Assembly: GCA_905193155.1 (NCBI GenBank)
Contig: CAJJNQ010000007.1
Coordinates: 17,314 to 81,313 of the forward strand
DNA: 64,000 nt
Direction: 5' to 3'
From: an uncultured Christensenella sp.
Lineage (GTDB): Bacteria > Bacillota > Clostridia > Christensenellales > UBA1750
This document shows positions 16,769-24,869 of this stretch, piece after piece. The notes under the pieces are model-generated. The model did no database searches. It had not been told where the DNA came from and was given only the letters and a program-made list of their open reading frames with translations. Position 1 is the first letter of the stretch. Every line of letters starts with the position of its first letter. The translations under genes were made by a program, and so were the position numbers.

Positions 16769-17392
16769 ATGGAAAACAATCAGAATCAGAGCAGCCTGCT
16801 GACCGCCCCCGGTCTGGAAGAAGTGCGCAAGATCCTGCGAGAGAAGGTCATCATTACCCCTCAGATCAGCGAAGAAATGTCCCAGACCGTGCGCCGTCAG
16901 GAGGCGCTGGTGGATTCGATGCTGCGCGCTTATACCATGTACGACAACGGCATTCCGATCCGTCCGACGCTGGGCAACGAGATGCAGATCATGTACATGC
17001 GCGAGCGCCAGACGCTGTCCTTCCTGATGTTCCCGGAGCTGCTGAAGCTGGAATATGAAATTGCCCGCGTGATCGGCGATGTGTTCATTGCGCCCATGCT
17101 CGTCGGCAAGACCCTGCCCGAGATCCTTCAGTCCAACCAGCCCATCGCCGCCGCGCATCGCTATGCGCGCGAGGAGATCGTGGTGGCGCGCGAGGACTTC
17201 GGCATTTACCGCCACTATGAGTGCGCGGATTGCTATGGCCTGCCCAACATCGGCATGAAGATCTGCGCCTATGAGGCAGGCACTGCTGCGGGATGCTTCT
17301 CCAAGCCGCTCGGCCGTCCCGTCGAGGTCATCGAGACCAAGTGCTGCGCCAACGGCGATCCCTACTGCGAATTTGAGATTCACGTCGGCTGA
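16769..17392 (+). CDS. ATC-hydrolase/V4R-like domain protein
   Basis: A 207-residue soluble protein. Its C-terminus carries CADCYGLPNIGMKICAYEAG and ends ETKCCANGDPYCEFEIHVG. A terminal Cys-x-GDPYC-F motif of this kind is seen in the L-2-amino-thiazoline-4-carboxylate hydrolase-like family and in V4R (4-vinyl reductase) domains. Several Cys could bind a metal or act in catalysis. It sits inside a nucleoside operon between a permease and an amidohydrolase, so a role in breaking down or sensing the imported compound is likely. The family call comes from motif memory only; the reaction is unknown. Confidence 0.55.
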   Translation: MENNQNQSSLLTAPGLEEVRKILREKVIITPQISEEMSQTVRRQEALVDSMLRAYTMYDNGIPIRPTLGNEMQIMYMRERQTLSFLMFPELLKLEYEIARVIGDVFIAPMLVGKTLPEILQSNQPIAAAHRYAREEIVVAREDFGIYRHYECADCYGLPNIGMKICAYEAGTAAGCFSKPLGRPVEVIETKCCANGDPYCEFEIHVG

Positions 17393-17411
17393 CGAAAGGG
17401 TGGCCTAAAGG

Positions 17412-18704
17412 ATGGATACGCTGTTCAAAAACGTGTGGGTTGTGACGGTGGATGAGCAGATGCGCGTGCTGGAAAACGCCTCCGTGCGCGTGCAGAACGG
17501 CAGGATTACCTATGTGGGCACGGAGCCGCAGGACGAAACCGGCGCGCGCGTGATTGACGGCAAGGGCAGAAAGATGTTGATGCCCGGCTTCGTCAACGGA
17601 CATACGCACCTGCCCATGGTGTTGTTCCGCTCCTCGGCAGACGATTTGGAGCTGCAAACCTGGCTCAATACCCGTATCTTTCCGATGGAGGCCCGATTGA
17701 CGCCGGACAGCGTGGAGTGCGGCGCGGAGCTTGCGCTTTGTGAAATGGCGCGGGCGGGCGTGACCACCATCAATGACATGTATACCCAGTGCCGCGGTCT
17801 GCTGCCCGCACTGGAAAAGGTGCCGCTGCGCGCGACGCTGTCCATGGGGCTGTTCGGCCAGATGGATAACGCGCAGGCGCAGCTGGATGACGCCATTGCT
17901 TTTCACAACGAGGCGGACGGCGCGCTGGGCGGGTTGATCCGCGTCGGCCTCGGCCCGCACGCGGAATATACCAATACGGAGGATTACCTGCGCCTTTGCG
18001 GCGAAACTGCCCGCAAGCTCGGCTGTCCGCTGCACATCCATGTTTCCGAAACGAAAAGGGAGCATGAGGAGTGCAAGCAGCGCTATGGCGTAACCCCGGT
18101 CAGGCTGCTCGAACGCGCGGACTTCTTCGAAGGCAACCGCGCATTCTTGGCGCACTGCGTTTGGCTGGAGGATGAGGACATCGACATCCTTGCCCGTACC
18201 GGCGCGGCCGCGCTGCACAATCCCTGTTCCAATCTGAAGCTCGCCAGCGGCTTTGCCCGCGTGCCGGAAATGCTGAAAAAAGGCGTGAAGCTGACGCTGG
18301 CGACCGACGGCGCGGCCAGCAACAACAACCTTAATCTGTGGGAAGAGATGCGCATCTGCGCGCTGATGCACAAGGGCAACGCACTGGACGCTACCGTCGT
18401 TCCTGCGGAAAGCGCACTTTACATCGCGACCCGCGGCGGTGCGCTGGCGCTGGGCTATGACGACGTGGGCAGCGTGCGCGAAGGCTTCCGCGCCGACCTG
18501 ATCCTGGTCGATATCGACCGTCCCTGCTATCAGCCGATGACCAACCTGATCCACCACATCGTTTACGCGGGCAACTCCCGCGACGTGGTGCTGACCATGG
18601 TGGAAGGCCGTATCGTCTGCGAAAACGGTGTGGTGGCGGATATTGATCCGGAGGAGCTGCGCGTGCGCGCACAGCGGTACTACGACGACGTGTTCCGCCT
18701 GTAA
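17412..18704 (+). CDS. 5-methylthioadenosine/S-adenosylhomocysteine deaminase-like amidohydrolase
   Basis: A 430-residue amidohydrolase of the MtaD/SsnA/TrzN group, which deaminates adenosine-like or related heterocycles in the cytoplasm. Metal ligands are visible as GHTHLPM near residue 64, PLHIHVSETKREHE near 205, LAHCVWLEDEDI near 240 and ATDGAASNNNLNLWEE near 297. The N-terminal strand region (DTLFKNVWVVTVDEQMRVLEN) and the C-terminal VEGRIVCENGVV form the flanking composite domain. Context with a nucleoside phosphorylase and importer supports adenosine, MTA or SAH breakdown. Substrate assignment inside this family is unreliable from sequence alone. Confidence 0.82.
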   Translation: MDTLFKNVWVVTVDEQMRVLENASVRVQNGRITYVGTEPQDETGARVIDGKGRKMLMPGFVNGHTHLPMVLFRSSADDLELQTWLNTRIFPMEARLTPDSVECGAELALCEMARAGVTTINDMYTQCRGLLPALEKVPLRATLSMGLFGQMDNAQAQLDDAIAFHNEADGALGGLIRVGLGPHAEYTNTEDYLRLCGETARKLGCPLHIHVSETKREHEECKQRYGVTPVRLLERADFFEGNRAFLAHCVWLEDEDIDILARTGAAALHNPCSNLKLASGFARVPEMLKKGVKLTLATDGAASNNNLNLWEEMRICALMHKGNALDATVVPAESALYIATRGGALALGYDDVGSVREGFRADLILVDIDRPCYQPMTNLIHHIVYAGNSRDVVLTMVEGRIVCENGVVADIDPEELRVRAQRYYDDVFRL

Positions 18705-18716
18705 AGGAGAAAAAAG

Positions 18717-18872
18717 ATGGATCAATACATCTATAAATGCCCCGTCTGCGGGTATGTGCATATCGTGCCCGGCTATTGGGTCAGCTACGATCCGCCAAAG
18801 GAGCTGGAGCAGCCGCATTTCATGAACGGTGAGCTCTGCGAGCACGTCCTGCTGCTGCAAGATTCGGAATAA
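18717..18872 (+). CDS. Small zinc-ribbon (rubredoxin-like) protein
   Basis: A 51-residue protein preceded by AAAGGAG. It opens with YKCPVCGYVHIVPG, a CxxC knuckle as in rubredoxin and rubrerythrin zinc ribbons, and has only one further Cys (GELCEHVLL). A His in PHF or CEH could complete a mononuclear metal site. It is the last gene of the nucleoside operon, 12 bp after the amidohydrolase and right before a terminator. It may be a metal-binding or redox accessory; function unknown. Confidence 0.65.
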   Translation: MDQYIYKCPVCGYVHIVPGYWVSYDPPKELEQPHFMNGELCEHVLLLQDSE

Positions 18873-18873
18873 C

Positions 18874-18902
18874 AAAAATCCGCCTGAATCAGGCGGATTT
18901 TT
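18874..18902. terminator. Bidirectional terminator
   Basis: TCCGCCTG and CAGGCGGA form a tight stem around AAT, flanked by five A on the left and five T on the right. It separates the convergent zinc-ribbon gene and small membrane-protein gene. Confidence 0.88.
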
Positions 18903-18906
18903 ACGT

Positions 18907-19410
18907 TCAACGAAGAAAAGCGGACAGGCGTTTGTTCAGCAGATAGGCGATGCGGGGGATCAGCACGTCGTAGAGCACAAAAACCACGTTGCCCAGCACA
19001 AGGAGCAAAAGCAGCAGCAGCGTTTGCATGGTTTCGGGGACGAGCAGCAGCATCACCAGCGCTTCCAGTGCAATGGCTACGGCGTTGAAGAACAGCAGCT
19101 TGCAAAGCAGCCGCGGGATACGGGGCAAGCGCTCAAAGAGCGGACGGAGAACGGGGTAGCAGCCGAACAGGCACAGGAACATCAGGCTCTGCTCGATATC
19201 CGGAACGAGCAGAAAGCTCAGCGCGGACACGGCCAGCCAGAGCGTGATGTGGTATTTTTTCCCCAGCAGAGACCCCACGGGCAGCAGGCACATCCCTGCG
19301 ATTAGGGGCGAAATATAGGTGCCGATGCCCAGCACACCGCCGGCAGCCATCACCGCAACGGCAAGCGCCGCCGTAACGCCGCAAAGTGCAAGAGCCCGGA
19401 TCTGTTTCAT
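18907..19410 (-). CDS. Small integral membrane protein, possibly ECF-substrate-binding-like
   Basis: A 167-residue protein made almost wholly of hydrophobic segments (five or six), starting MKQIRALALCGVTAALAVAVM. The early Ala/Gly-rich first helix, GIGTYISPLIAGMCLLPVG, and the size recall S components of ECF transporters, but I see no clear substrate motif. The start follows AAGGAGG. It is monocistronic, convergent with the nucleoside operon and divergent from the GH3 gene. Function is not established. Confidence 0.65.
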   Translation of the reverse strand: MKQIRALALCGVTAALAVAVMAAGGVLGIGTYISPLIAGMCLLPVGSLLGKKYHITLWLAVSALSFLLVPDIEQSLMFLCLFGCYPVLRPLFERLPRIPRLLCKLLFFNAVAIALEALVMLLLVPETMQTLLLLLLLVLGNVVFVLYDVLIPRIAYLLNKRLSAFLR

Positions 19411-19445
19411 GAGGAAACCTCCTTAAGTGCGGATGTTCTCCCTAT

Positions 19446-19474
19446 ATTATAGCTTTTCTTAACGAAAAGCAACA
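19446..19474 (-). promoter_or_regulatory. Candidate promoter of the small membrane protein gene
   Basis: A perfect TATAAT on the minus strand lies about 36 bp before the start. The -35 is weak: TGTTGC at 17 bp, or TTGCTT at 15 bp. The spacer contains a palindrome. Confidence 0.45.
19452..19470. promoter_or_regulatory. Palindrome GCTTTTC-N5-GAAAAGC, operator candidate
   Basis: A perfect 7-5-7 inverted repeat fills the spacer between the -10 and -35 of the leftward promoter. It lies about 90 bp upstream of the GH3 start. The position is ideal for a repressor; none is encoded next to it. Confidence 0.4.
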
Positions 19475-19559
19475 GGAAGATTGAACATGAATGTGGAATG
19501 TATAAGATATGGAAGGTCAACTTCAGGGTTGTCCGGATGGAAAGGTGCTGTGAAAAGAT

Positions 19560-21974
19560 ATGGGTGATGACAACGAACTGAAGCTCGTTCGCACGGGCTT
19601 GGAACAGGATTTGAACGCGGTGGTCAAGGTATCGGGCGTGCTTTCGGTGCCGGAGATCGTGCCGGCGGCGCGGCAGATGGCTGCAGACGGCATTGTGCTG
19701 CTGAAGAATGAGAACAAGCTCTTGCCGCTGCGCGCGGAGCAGACCGTGGCGGTGTTCGGCCGCTGTGCGGTGAACTATTTTGTGGTGGGTTACGGCAGCG
19801 GCGGCGACGTGATCCCGCCTTATCGTTCCAGCCTGATGGACGGCCTGCGGAAGAATGGCGTGAAGGTGGAGGAAAAGCTGGCGGAGCGCTACGCGCAGTG
19901 GTGCGCCGTGCCCGGCAATCTGCCCGATGAAAGCGCCTGGGGGCAGTGGCCGATGAGTTATCCGGAAATGCCGCTGACGGAAGAGGTGGTTGCGGAAGCG
20001 GCGAAGGACAGCGATGCCGCGCTGGTGGTGATCGGCCGCGCAGCGGGCGAGGACCGCGAGAATCTGCTTGAACCCGGAAGCTATTACCTGACCGATGACG
20101 AAAAGCAGATGCTGGATTTCGTGACCGCACACTTTAACAAGGTCTGCGTGGTGATGGACTGCGGCAACGTGATCGACATGGGCTGGACGGAGGACTATGG
20201 CAACCGCATTCAGGCCATTGTCTACGCTTGGCAGGGCGGCATGGAGGGCGGCTTTGCCGCGGCGGACGTGCTTTACGGCAAGGTCAATCCCAGCGGCAGG
20301 CTGACGGACACCATCGCTCGGAGGTATGAGGATTATCCCAGCAGCGCGCACTTCGGCGGAAAGGCGTTCAACGCCTATGCGGAAGATATCTATGTCGGCT
20401 ATCGCTACTTTGAAACTTTTGCAAAGAAAAAGGCGCTCTATCCCTTCGGCTTCGGACTGAGCTATACGCAGTTTGCGATGCAGGCGCAGGCGCAGCGCGA
20501 GGGCGATGAAATCAGCGTCTCCGTCGAGGTGAAAAACACCGGCGACATCGCGGGCCGTGAGGTTGTGCAGTGCTATCTGACGCTGCCGTGCGGCGTGCTC
20601 GGCAACCCGGCCAAGGTGCTGGCGGCGTTTGCCAAGACCGGCCTTCTGAAGCCCGGCCAGAGCGAAATGCTGAAGCTGCGCGTGGATCTTGCGGACTTTG
20701 CGTCCTACGATGATGCGGGCGCGACGGGCAACAAGAGCTGCCGTGTGCTGCAGGCGGGCGTTTACGGCGTGGAAGTGGGCGCGAACGTGCGCGATGCCGA
20801 GCGCGTGCTGGAATTTACGCTGGATGCGCTCCATGTGGTTGAGCGTCTGCACGAGAACATGGCGGTCAAGCCGGAATCCAGATTCCAACGCATGGTCAAC
20901 CGTGCGGGTGAAATTGCCTATGAGGACGTTCCGGTGCAGGAAAAGGACATCAAAGCAGAGATCCTGGCGCAGCTCCCGGCCGAACTGCACGCGGAAGCAC
21001 AGGACATTCCCTTTGCGGATGTGCTCAGCGGCAAGCGCAGCGCGGAGGAGTTTGTGGCGCAGCTGACCGATGAGGAGCTGGACGACATCACCCATGGCCA
21101 GGGCCTGATGAACTCCTGCTACGGCCCGGACGGCAACGCGGGCGCGTTCGGCGGCGTGACGGACAGGCTGCGCGCACGCGGTCTGCCTGCGATGATTACC
21201 ACAGACGGCCCCTCGGGCATCCGCATCCGCGAGACGGTGGCGCTGTTGCCCTGCGGTACCGCGCTGGCCAGCACTTTCGATACCGAAGGCGTGGAGCAGC
21301 TCTATTCGCTGGTTGCGAAGGAAATGGAGCACTTTGATACGCATATGCTGCTGGGGCCGGGCATGAACATTCACCGCAACCCGCTCTGCGGCCGCAACTT
21401 CGAGTATTTCTCCGAAGATCCGTATCTGACAGGCAAAATGGCGGCGGCCATGGTGCGCGGCGTGCAGTCCACCGGCCGGTCGGCCTGCGTCAAGCACTTT
21501 GCCTGCAACAACCAGGAGCGCTTCCGCAACCGCAACGATTCGCAGGTCAGCGAGCGTGCGCTGCGCGAAATCTACTTGAAGGGATTTGAAATCGCGATCA
21601 AGGAAGCTAAGCCGCTCGCCGTCATGACCAGCTACAACAAGGTCAACGGCGTGTGGAGCCACTACCACTACGAGCTGGCCACGGAGATTCTGCGAAACGA
21701 ATGGGGTTACGACGGTCTGGTCATCACCGACTGGTGGATGCAGGAGGGTGAATCCCGTGAGTTTCCGAATTTGCGCAACGACGCGGTGCGCGTGCGCGCA
21801 CAGGTGGACGTACTGATGCCCGGCGTTATCGGCGAAGAGGGAGATCTTTCCGCCCGCACGTTGGTTCCCTCTCTGCGCGATCCCGACGGCGTGACCCGCG
21901 GCGAAGCCCAGCGCTGCGCCCTGAACGTGATCCGCTTCATCGAGCGCGTGATGCACGCAAACGGCAAAGCCTAA
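19560..21974 (+). CDS. Glycoside hydrolase family 3 with swapped domain order (beta-glucosidase-like)
   Basis: An 804-residue GH3 enzyme without a signal peptide, so cytoplasmic. The usual GH3 C-terminal domain comes first (MAADGIVLLKNENKLLPL near residue 40, then AWQGGMEGGFAAADVLYG). It is followed by the fibronectin-III-like region (YPFGFGLSYTQF and the AGREVVQCYLT strand). The TIM-barrel domain is last (PAMITTDGPSGIRI, GPGMNIHRNPLCGRNFEYFSEDP, CVKHFACNNQE). The catalytic nucleophile is the Asp of VITDWW, about residue 724. This order is known in some clostridial beta-glucosidases. The start has only a weak AAAAG site. Substrate is probably a beta-glucoside or related disaccharide. Confidence 0.92.
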   Translation: MGDDNELKLVRTGLEQDLNAVVKVSGVLSVPEIVPAARQMAADGIVLLKNENKLLPLRAEQTVAVFGRCAVNYFVVGYGSGGDVIPPYRSSLMDGLRKNGVKVEEKLAERYAQWCAVPGNLPDESAWGQWPMSYPEMPLTEEVVAEAAKDSDAALVVIGRAAGEDRENLLEPGSYYLTDDEKQMLDFVTAHFNKVCVVMDCGNVIDMGWTEDYGNRIQAIVYAWQGGMEGGFAAADVLYGKVNPSGRLTDTIARRYEDYPSSAHFGGKAFNAYAEDIYVGYRYFETFAKKKALYPFGFGLSYTQFAMQAQAQREGDEISVSVEVKNTGDIAGREVVQCYLTLPCGVLGNPAKVLAAFAKTGLLKPGQSEMLKLRVDLADFASYDDAGATGNKSCRVLQAGVYGVEVGANVRDAERVLEFTLDALHVVERLHENMAVKPESRFQRMVNRAGEIAYEDVPVQEKDIKAEILAQLPAELHAEAQDIPFADVLSGKRSAEEFVAQLTDEELDDITHGQGLMNSCYGPDGNAGAFGGVTDRLRARGLPAMITTDGPSGIRIRETVALLPCGTALASTFDTEGVEQLYSLVAKEMEHFDTHMLLGPGMNIHRNPLCGRNFEYFSEDPYLTGKMAAAMVRGVQSTGRSACVKHFACNNQERFRNRNDSQVSERALREIYLKGFEIAIKEAKPLAVMTSYNKVNGVWSHYHYELATEILRNEWGYDGLVITDWWMQEGESREFPNLRNDAVRVRAQVDVLMPGVIGEEGDLSARTLVPSLRDPDGVTRGEAQRCALNVIRFIERVMHANGKA

Positions 21975-21988
21975 AGAAAAGTGAAATC

Positions 21989-22034
21989 ACCCTGCTGCGG
22001 CAAATAAAACCGCGGCAGGGTTTCGTTCTTTTTG
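21989..22034 (+). terminator. Intrinsic terminator of the GH3 gene
   Basis: ACCCTGCTGCGG pairs with CCGCGGCAGGGT around a 9-nt loop and is followed by TTCGTTCTTTTT. It ends the GH3 transcript before the GH9 promoter. Confidence 0.85.
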
Positions 22035-22063
22035 TGATCTTTATGCCCGAAAAGAGCGCTGCA

Positions 22064-22092
22064 TTGACATTTATTCCCGCCTGTGATACGCT
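22064..22092 (+). promoter_or_regulatory. Promoter of the GH9 gene
   Basis: A perfect TTGACA, a 17-bp spacer and TACGCT lie about 48 bp upstream of the start. Confidence 0.7.
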
Positions 22093-22139
22093 GAAAACAG
22101 GTTTATCCCATTCATGCACAGATCAAAGGGGGAGCGACT

Positions 22140-24620
22140 ATGATAGAAAACAAGGGCTTTCGGCTGAATAAAGAGCTGGGGTATTTCAAAAACCAGGGCG
22201 TGGATGTGATGGCGTTTGACGACATCTATCCTTCGGGACATCAGTCCGGTGTGAGCATCCTGATGCACGGTAAGCGCGTGGCGACCAACGGCGACATCCG
22301 CTTCGAACAGACGCCGGGGCAGTGGCAGCCCATTCCCAAGCAGGGGGAGCGCGTGCTTTCCGAAGAGGAGAACAGTATCGTCACCGAACTTTCCTATCCT
22401 GATCTCAATAATCACTTAAAGGGCTTTAACCCGATGATCTATCCCGATCTGGAGCTTTCCTACCGCGTCAGCGTGCAGGGACGGCAGGAAGATCTTGTGG
22501 TGACGGTGGATCTCGACCGCCCGGTGCCTGCGGAATTTGCAGGGAAGCTCTGCTTCAACATGGAGCTGTTCCCCGGCGAGCTGTTCGGCAAGCCGTGGAT
22601 CATGGACGGCAAGCAGGGCGTCTTCCCGCGCCAGCCCAACGGCCCGACGATGAGCCAGAAGGCCAATTACGACCACTCCGGCAAGTTCCCGATGCCCGAA
22701 GGCGGCGTTTCCCGTGAATTCCTTGCGGGAAATAACAAGGGGTATAATCCCATCGTGGCAGACGACCTGATTGCGGAGCCCTATGCTGTGGGACAGCGCT
22801 TCACCTGCCGACCGGACGATGCGTACAGCCGCTTCACGATTGAAAGCGAGGGCGCGCCGCTCAAGCTCTACGACGGGCGCATGAACCACAATAACGGATG
22901 GTTCGTGCTCAGCAGCGAGATTCCGGAGGGAAAGACCGAGGGCGCGATCCGTTGGATCCTCAAGCCCAATGTCGTTCCCGGCTGGCTCAGCGCGCCGGTG
23001 GTGCAGGTCTCTCAGGTCGGCTATCATCCTGCGCAGCCCAAGGTCGCCATCGTGGAGCTGGACCGCAACGATCCCGCCCGCGGACAGGCCGCGCTGGTGA
23101 AGATCACCGAAAACGGCGAGGTGCCCGTGCAGACGCTGAACGGAGAGGAATGGGGTCAGTTCCTCCGCTATGAATACCTGCGCTTTGATTTTACCGCTGT
23201 GCAGGAGGAAGGGCTTTACAAGGTGCGCTACGGCGCGTCGGAATCCGCCATCTTCCGCATTGCAAGCGATGTCTACGACCGCGGCGTGTGGCAGCCGGTG
23301 CTGGAGTACTTCCTGCCGGTGCAGATGTGCCATATGCGCATCAATGAAAAATACCGCGTCTGGCACGATCTCTGCCATGACGACGATGCGCGCATCGCCC
23401 CGGTGAACCGCAATCACTTCGACGGATATGTGCAGGGACCGTCCACGCTGACGAAATATCAGCCCGGCGATTCCGTGCCCGGCCTGAACGTCGGCGGCTG
23501 GCACGACGCTGGCGATTTCGATCTGCGCATTGAGTCGCAGGCGGGCGAGTGCTACATCCTCGCGCTGGCCTACGAAGCCTTCAACGTCAATTACGACACG
23601 ACCACCGTCGATCAGGCGCACAAGGTCGTGGAGATCCATCAGCCCGACGGACGGAACGATATCCTCCAGCAGATCGAGCACGGCATGCTCTCTGTTGTGG
23701 GCGGCTATCGCTCGCTGGGCCGTCTGTACCGCGGCATCATTTGCAGCCATCTGCGGCAGTATGTCCTGCTGGGCGACAGCGCCGCAATGACCAAGAACAT
23801 CAAGGGCGATGATGATGACCGCTGGGTGTTTACCGAGGACAATCCTCCGCGTGAACTGACCACAGCGGCGCAGCTGGCGGCTTCGTCCCGTGCGCTGAAG
23901 GGCTTTAACGATGAACTGAGCGCGCACGCACTGGAGGCTGCGCAGGAACTCTACCGCGTCACCCGCGTGGAGGATGACAAGGCGCTCTCCGCCAAGATCC
24001 ACGCCGCGGCGGAGCTGCTGCTCACCACCGGCGAGGAAGTGTACCGTTCTTTCCTGCTGGAAAATTTGAACTTTATCGCGAAGAACATCAAGAACCTCGG
24101 ATGGATCGCCGCGCGCGCCGTCAAGGCGGTGAACGATGCGCACTTTGAAAGCGAATTGCGCAAGGCGATGCAGACCCTCAAGCAGGAGCTGGATCAGCTC
24201 AGCGCCGAAACGCCCTATGGCATCCCGTATCACCCCTACATCTGGGGCGCGGGCTGGGGCATTCAGAGCATGGGCTTCCAGTATTACTTCCTGCATGCGG
24301 CCTTCCCGGAGATCTTCGGGCCGGATATGATCTACAACGCGCTGAACTTCGTGCTCGGCTGCCATCCCGGTTCCAATACAGCGTCCTTTGCTTCCGGCGT
24401 GGGCGCAAAATCCGCGACCGTTGCCTACGGCATCAACCGCGCTGATTGGTCGTACACCCCCGGTGGTGTGGTGTCCGGTACGGCGCTGATCCGTCCCGAC
24501 TTCCCGGAGCTGTTGGAATTCCCGTTCCTGTGGCAGCAGACCGAGTATGTGCTGGGCGGCGGCTCCTCGAACTATATGTTCCTGGTGCTGGCGGCGCAGC
24601 ATCTGCTGAAAGAGGAATAA
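22140..24620 (+). CDS. Glycoside hydrolase family 9 protein, intracellular
   Basis: An 826-residue protein. Residues 1-290 are a beta-rich N-terminal region I cannot name. An Ig-like cellulase N-domain follows (PVVQVSQVGYHPAQPKVAIVE), then the (alpha/alpha)6 GH9 catalytic domain. The catalytic Asp pair is visible in GGWHDAGDFD, and a late Glu in TEYVLGGGSSNYMFLVLAA fits the general acid. Other family marks are IPYHPYIWGAGWG and NFVLGCHPGSNTASFASG. There is no signal peptide or dockerin, so it should act in the cytoplasm on imported oligosaccharides, perhaps cellodextrins or glucosamine-type oligomers. The start follows AAGGGGGAG. Confidence 0.88.
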   Translation: MIENKGFRLNKELGYFKNQGVDVMAFDDIYPSGHQSGVSILMHGKRVATNGDIRFEQTPGQWQPIPKQGERVLSEEENSIVTELSYPDLNNHLKGFNPMIYPDLELSYRVSVQGRQEDLVVTVDLDRPVPAEFAGKLCFNMELFPGELFGKPWIMDGKQGVFPRQPNGPTMSQKANYDHSGKFPMPEGGVSREFLAGNNKGYNPIVADDLIAEPYAVGQRFTCRPDDAYSRFTIESEGAPLKLYDGRMNHNNGWFVLSSEIPEGKTEGAIRWILKPNVVPGWLSAPVVQVSQVGYHPAQPKVAIVELDRNDPARGQAALVKITENGEVPVQTLNGEEWGQFLRYEYLRFDFTAVQEEGLYKVRYGASESAIFRIASDVYDRGVWQPVLEYFLPVQMCHMRINEKYRVWHDLCHDDDARIAPVNRNHFDGYVQGPSTLTKYQPGDSVPGLNVGGWHDAGDFDLRIESQAGECYILALAYEAFNVNYDTTTVDQAHKVVEIHQPDGRNDILQQIEHGMLSVVGGYRSLGRLYRGIICSHLRQYVLLGDSAAMTKNIKGDDDDRWVFTEDNPPRELTTAAQLAASSRALKGFNDELSAHALEAAQELYRVTRVEDDKALSAKIHAAAELLLTTGEEVYRSFLLENLNFIAKNIKNLGWIAARAVKAVNDAHFESELRKAMQTLKQELDQLSAETPYGIPYHPYIWGAGWGIQSMGFQYYFLHAAFPEIFGPDMIYNALNFVLGCHPGSNTASFASGVGAKSATVAYGINRADWSYTPGGVVSGTALIRPDFPELLEFPFLWQQTEYVLGGGSSNYMFLVLAAQHLLKEE

Positions 24621-24633
24621 AAACGCGATGCGC

Positions 24634-24670
24634 AGAACCGTTCCGTTCATCGGGACGGTTCTGTTCTTTC
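24634..24670 (+). terminator. Intrinsic terminator of the GH9 gene
   Basis: AGAACCGTTCCG pairs with CGGGACGGTTCT around a TTCAT loop, followed by GTTCTTTCC. It lies right before the next promoter. Confidence 0.85.
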
Positions 24671-24671
24671 C

Positions 24672-24700
24672 TTGACAAAGGGGCGGCGCTTCGGTATACT
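24672..24700 (+). promoter_or_regulatory. Promoter of the Nik/Opp-FmdE operon
   Basis: A perfect TTGACA, a 17-bp spacer and TATACT. It is among the strongest promoter matches in the window. It lies 170 bp before the first gene, leaving room for a leader RNA. Confidence 0.82.
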
Positions 24701-24703
24701 TTT

Positions 24704-24778
24704 ATTATTGTGGCCGGCAGGAAGCCGTCCCTGCGGACGAGAACGCCCGCGTAAAATCTCGTGGAAAACCATAATAAT
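24704..24778 (+). ncRNA. Structured leader RNA, three-way junction, candidate riboswitch
   Basis: Starting at the predicted transcription start, ATTATTGTGG (24704-24713) pairs in full with CCATAATAAT (24769-24778), with one G-U, giving a 10-bp closing stem. Inside it GCAGG (24717-24721) pairs with CCTGC (24730-24734), and ACGAGA (24737-24742) pairs with TCTCGT (24757-24762). That makes a three-way junction, with a purine-rich strand GGAAAA leading back to the closing stem. A second pairing, CGTCC with GGACG, competes with the first inner stem. A terminator follows 22 nt later. I could not match it to the purine, SAM, glycine, TPP, ZTP or guanidine classes. The fold is by eye only. Confidence 0.55.
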
Positions 24779-24800
24779 CGTCTGAACGGATGCTGTACGA

Positions 24801-24841
24801 AAGGCATGGGTTCCCCAGCAGGGGATCGCCATGCCTTTTTT
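24801..24841 (+). terminator. Intrinsic terminator in the leader of the Nik/Opp-FmdE operon
   Basis: AAGGCATGG pairs with CCATGCCTT with an inner TTCCCC/GGGGA extension, followed by six T. It lies after the promoter and before the first gene, so it must be read through for expression. This is the layout of an attenuator. Confidence 0.85.
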
Positions 24842-24869
24842 GGCCAAATGGGAAAGGGAGGGATGCAAT

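Noticed and set aside
14626..16779. Long minus-strand frame opposite the nucleoside ATPase and permeases
   Set aside because: It is antisense to three overlapping genes of a clear ABC operon, has His/Gln/Arg-rich composition, and lacks a ribosome site.
19407..21956. Very long open frame on the minus strand opposite the GH3 gene
   Set aside because: The plus strand carries a complete GH3 enzyme with catalytic motifs. High GC at third positions keeps the antisense frame open. Its translation is rich in His, Arg and Gln and has no family motif.
24704..24778. Purine riboswitch as identity of the three-way-junction leader
   Set aside because: The size and junction are similar, but the conserved purine-riboswitch core (UUCUACC and related joining strands) and paired 7-nt loops are absent.
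24831..24869. Upstream in-frame ATG of the first importer ATPase
   Set aside because: It lies inside the stem and T-tract of the leader terminator and has no ribosome site. The GTG at 24870 follows GGGAGG.
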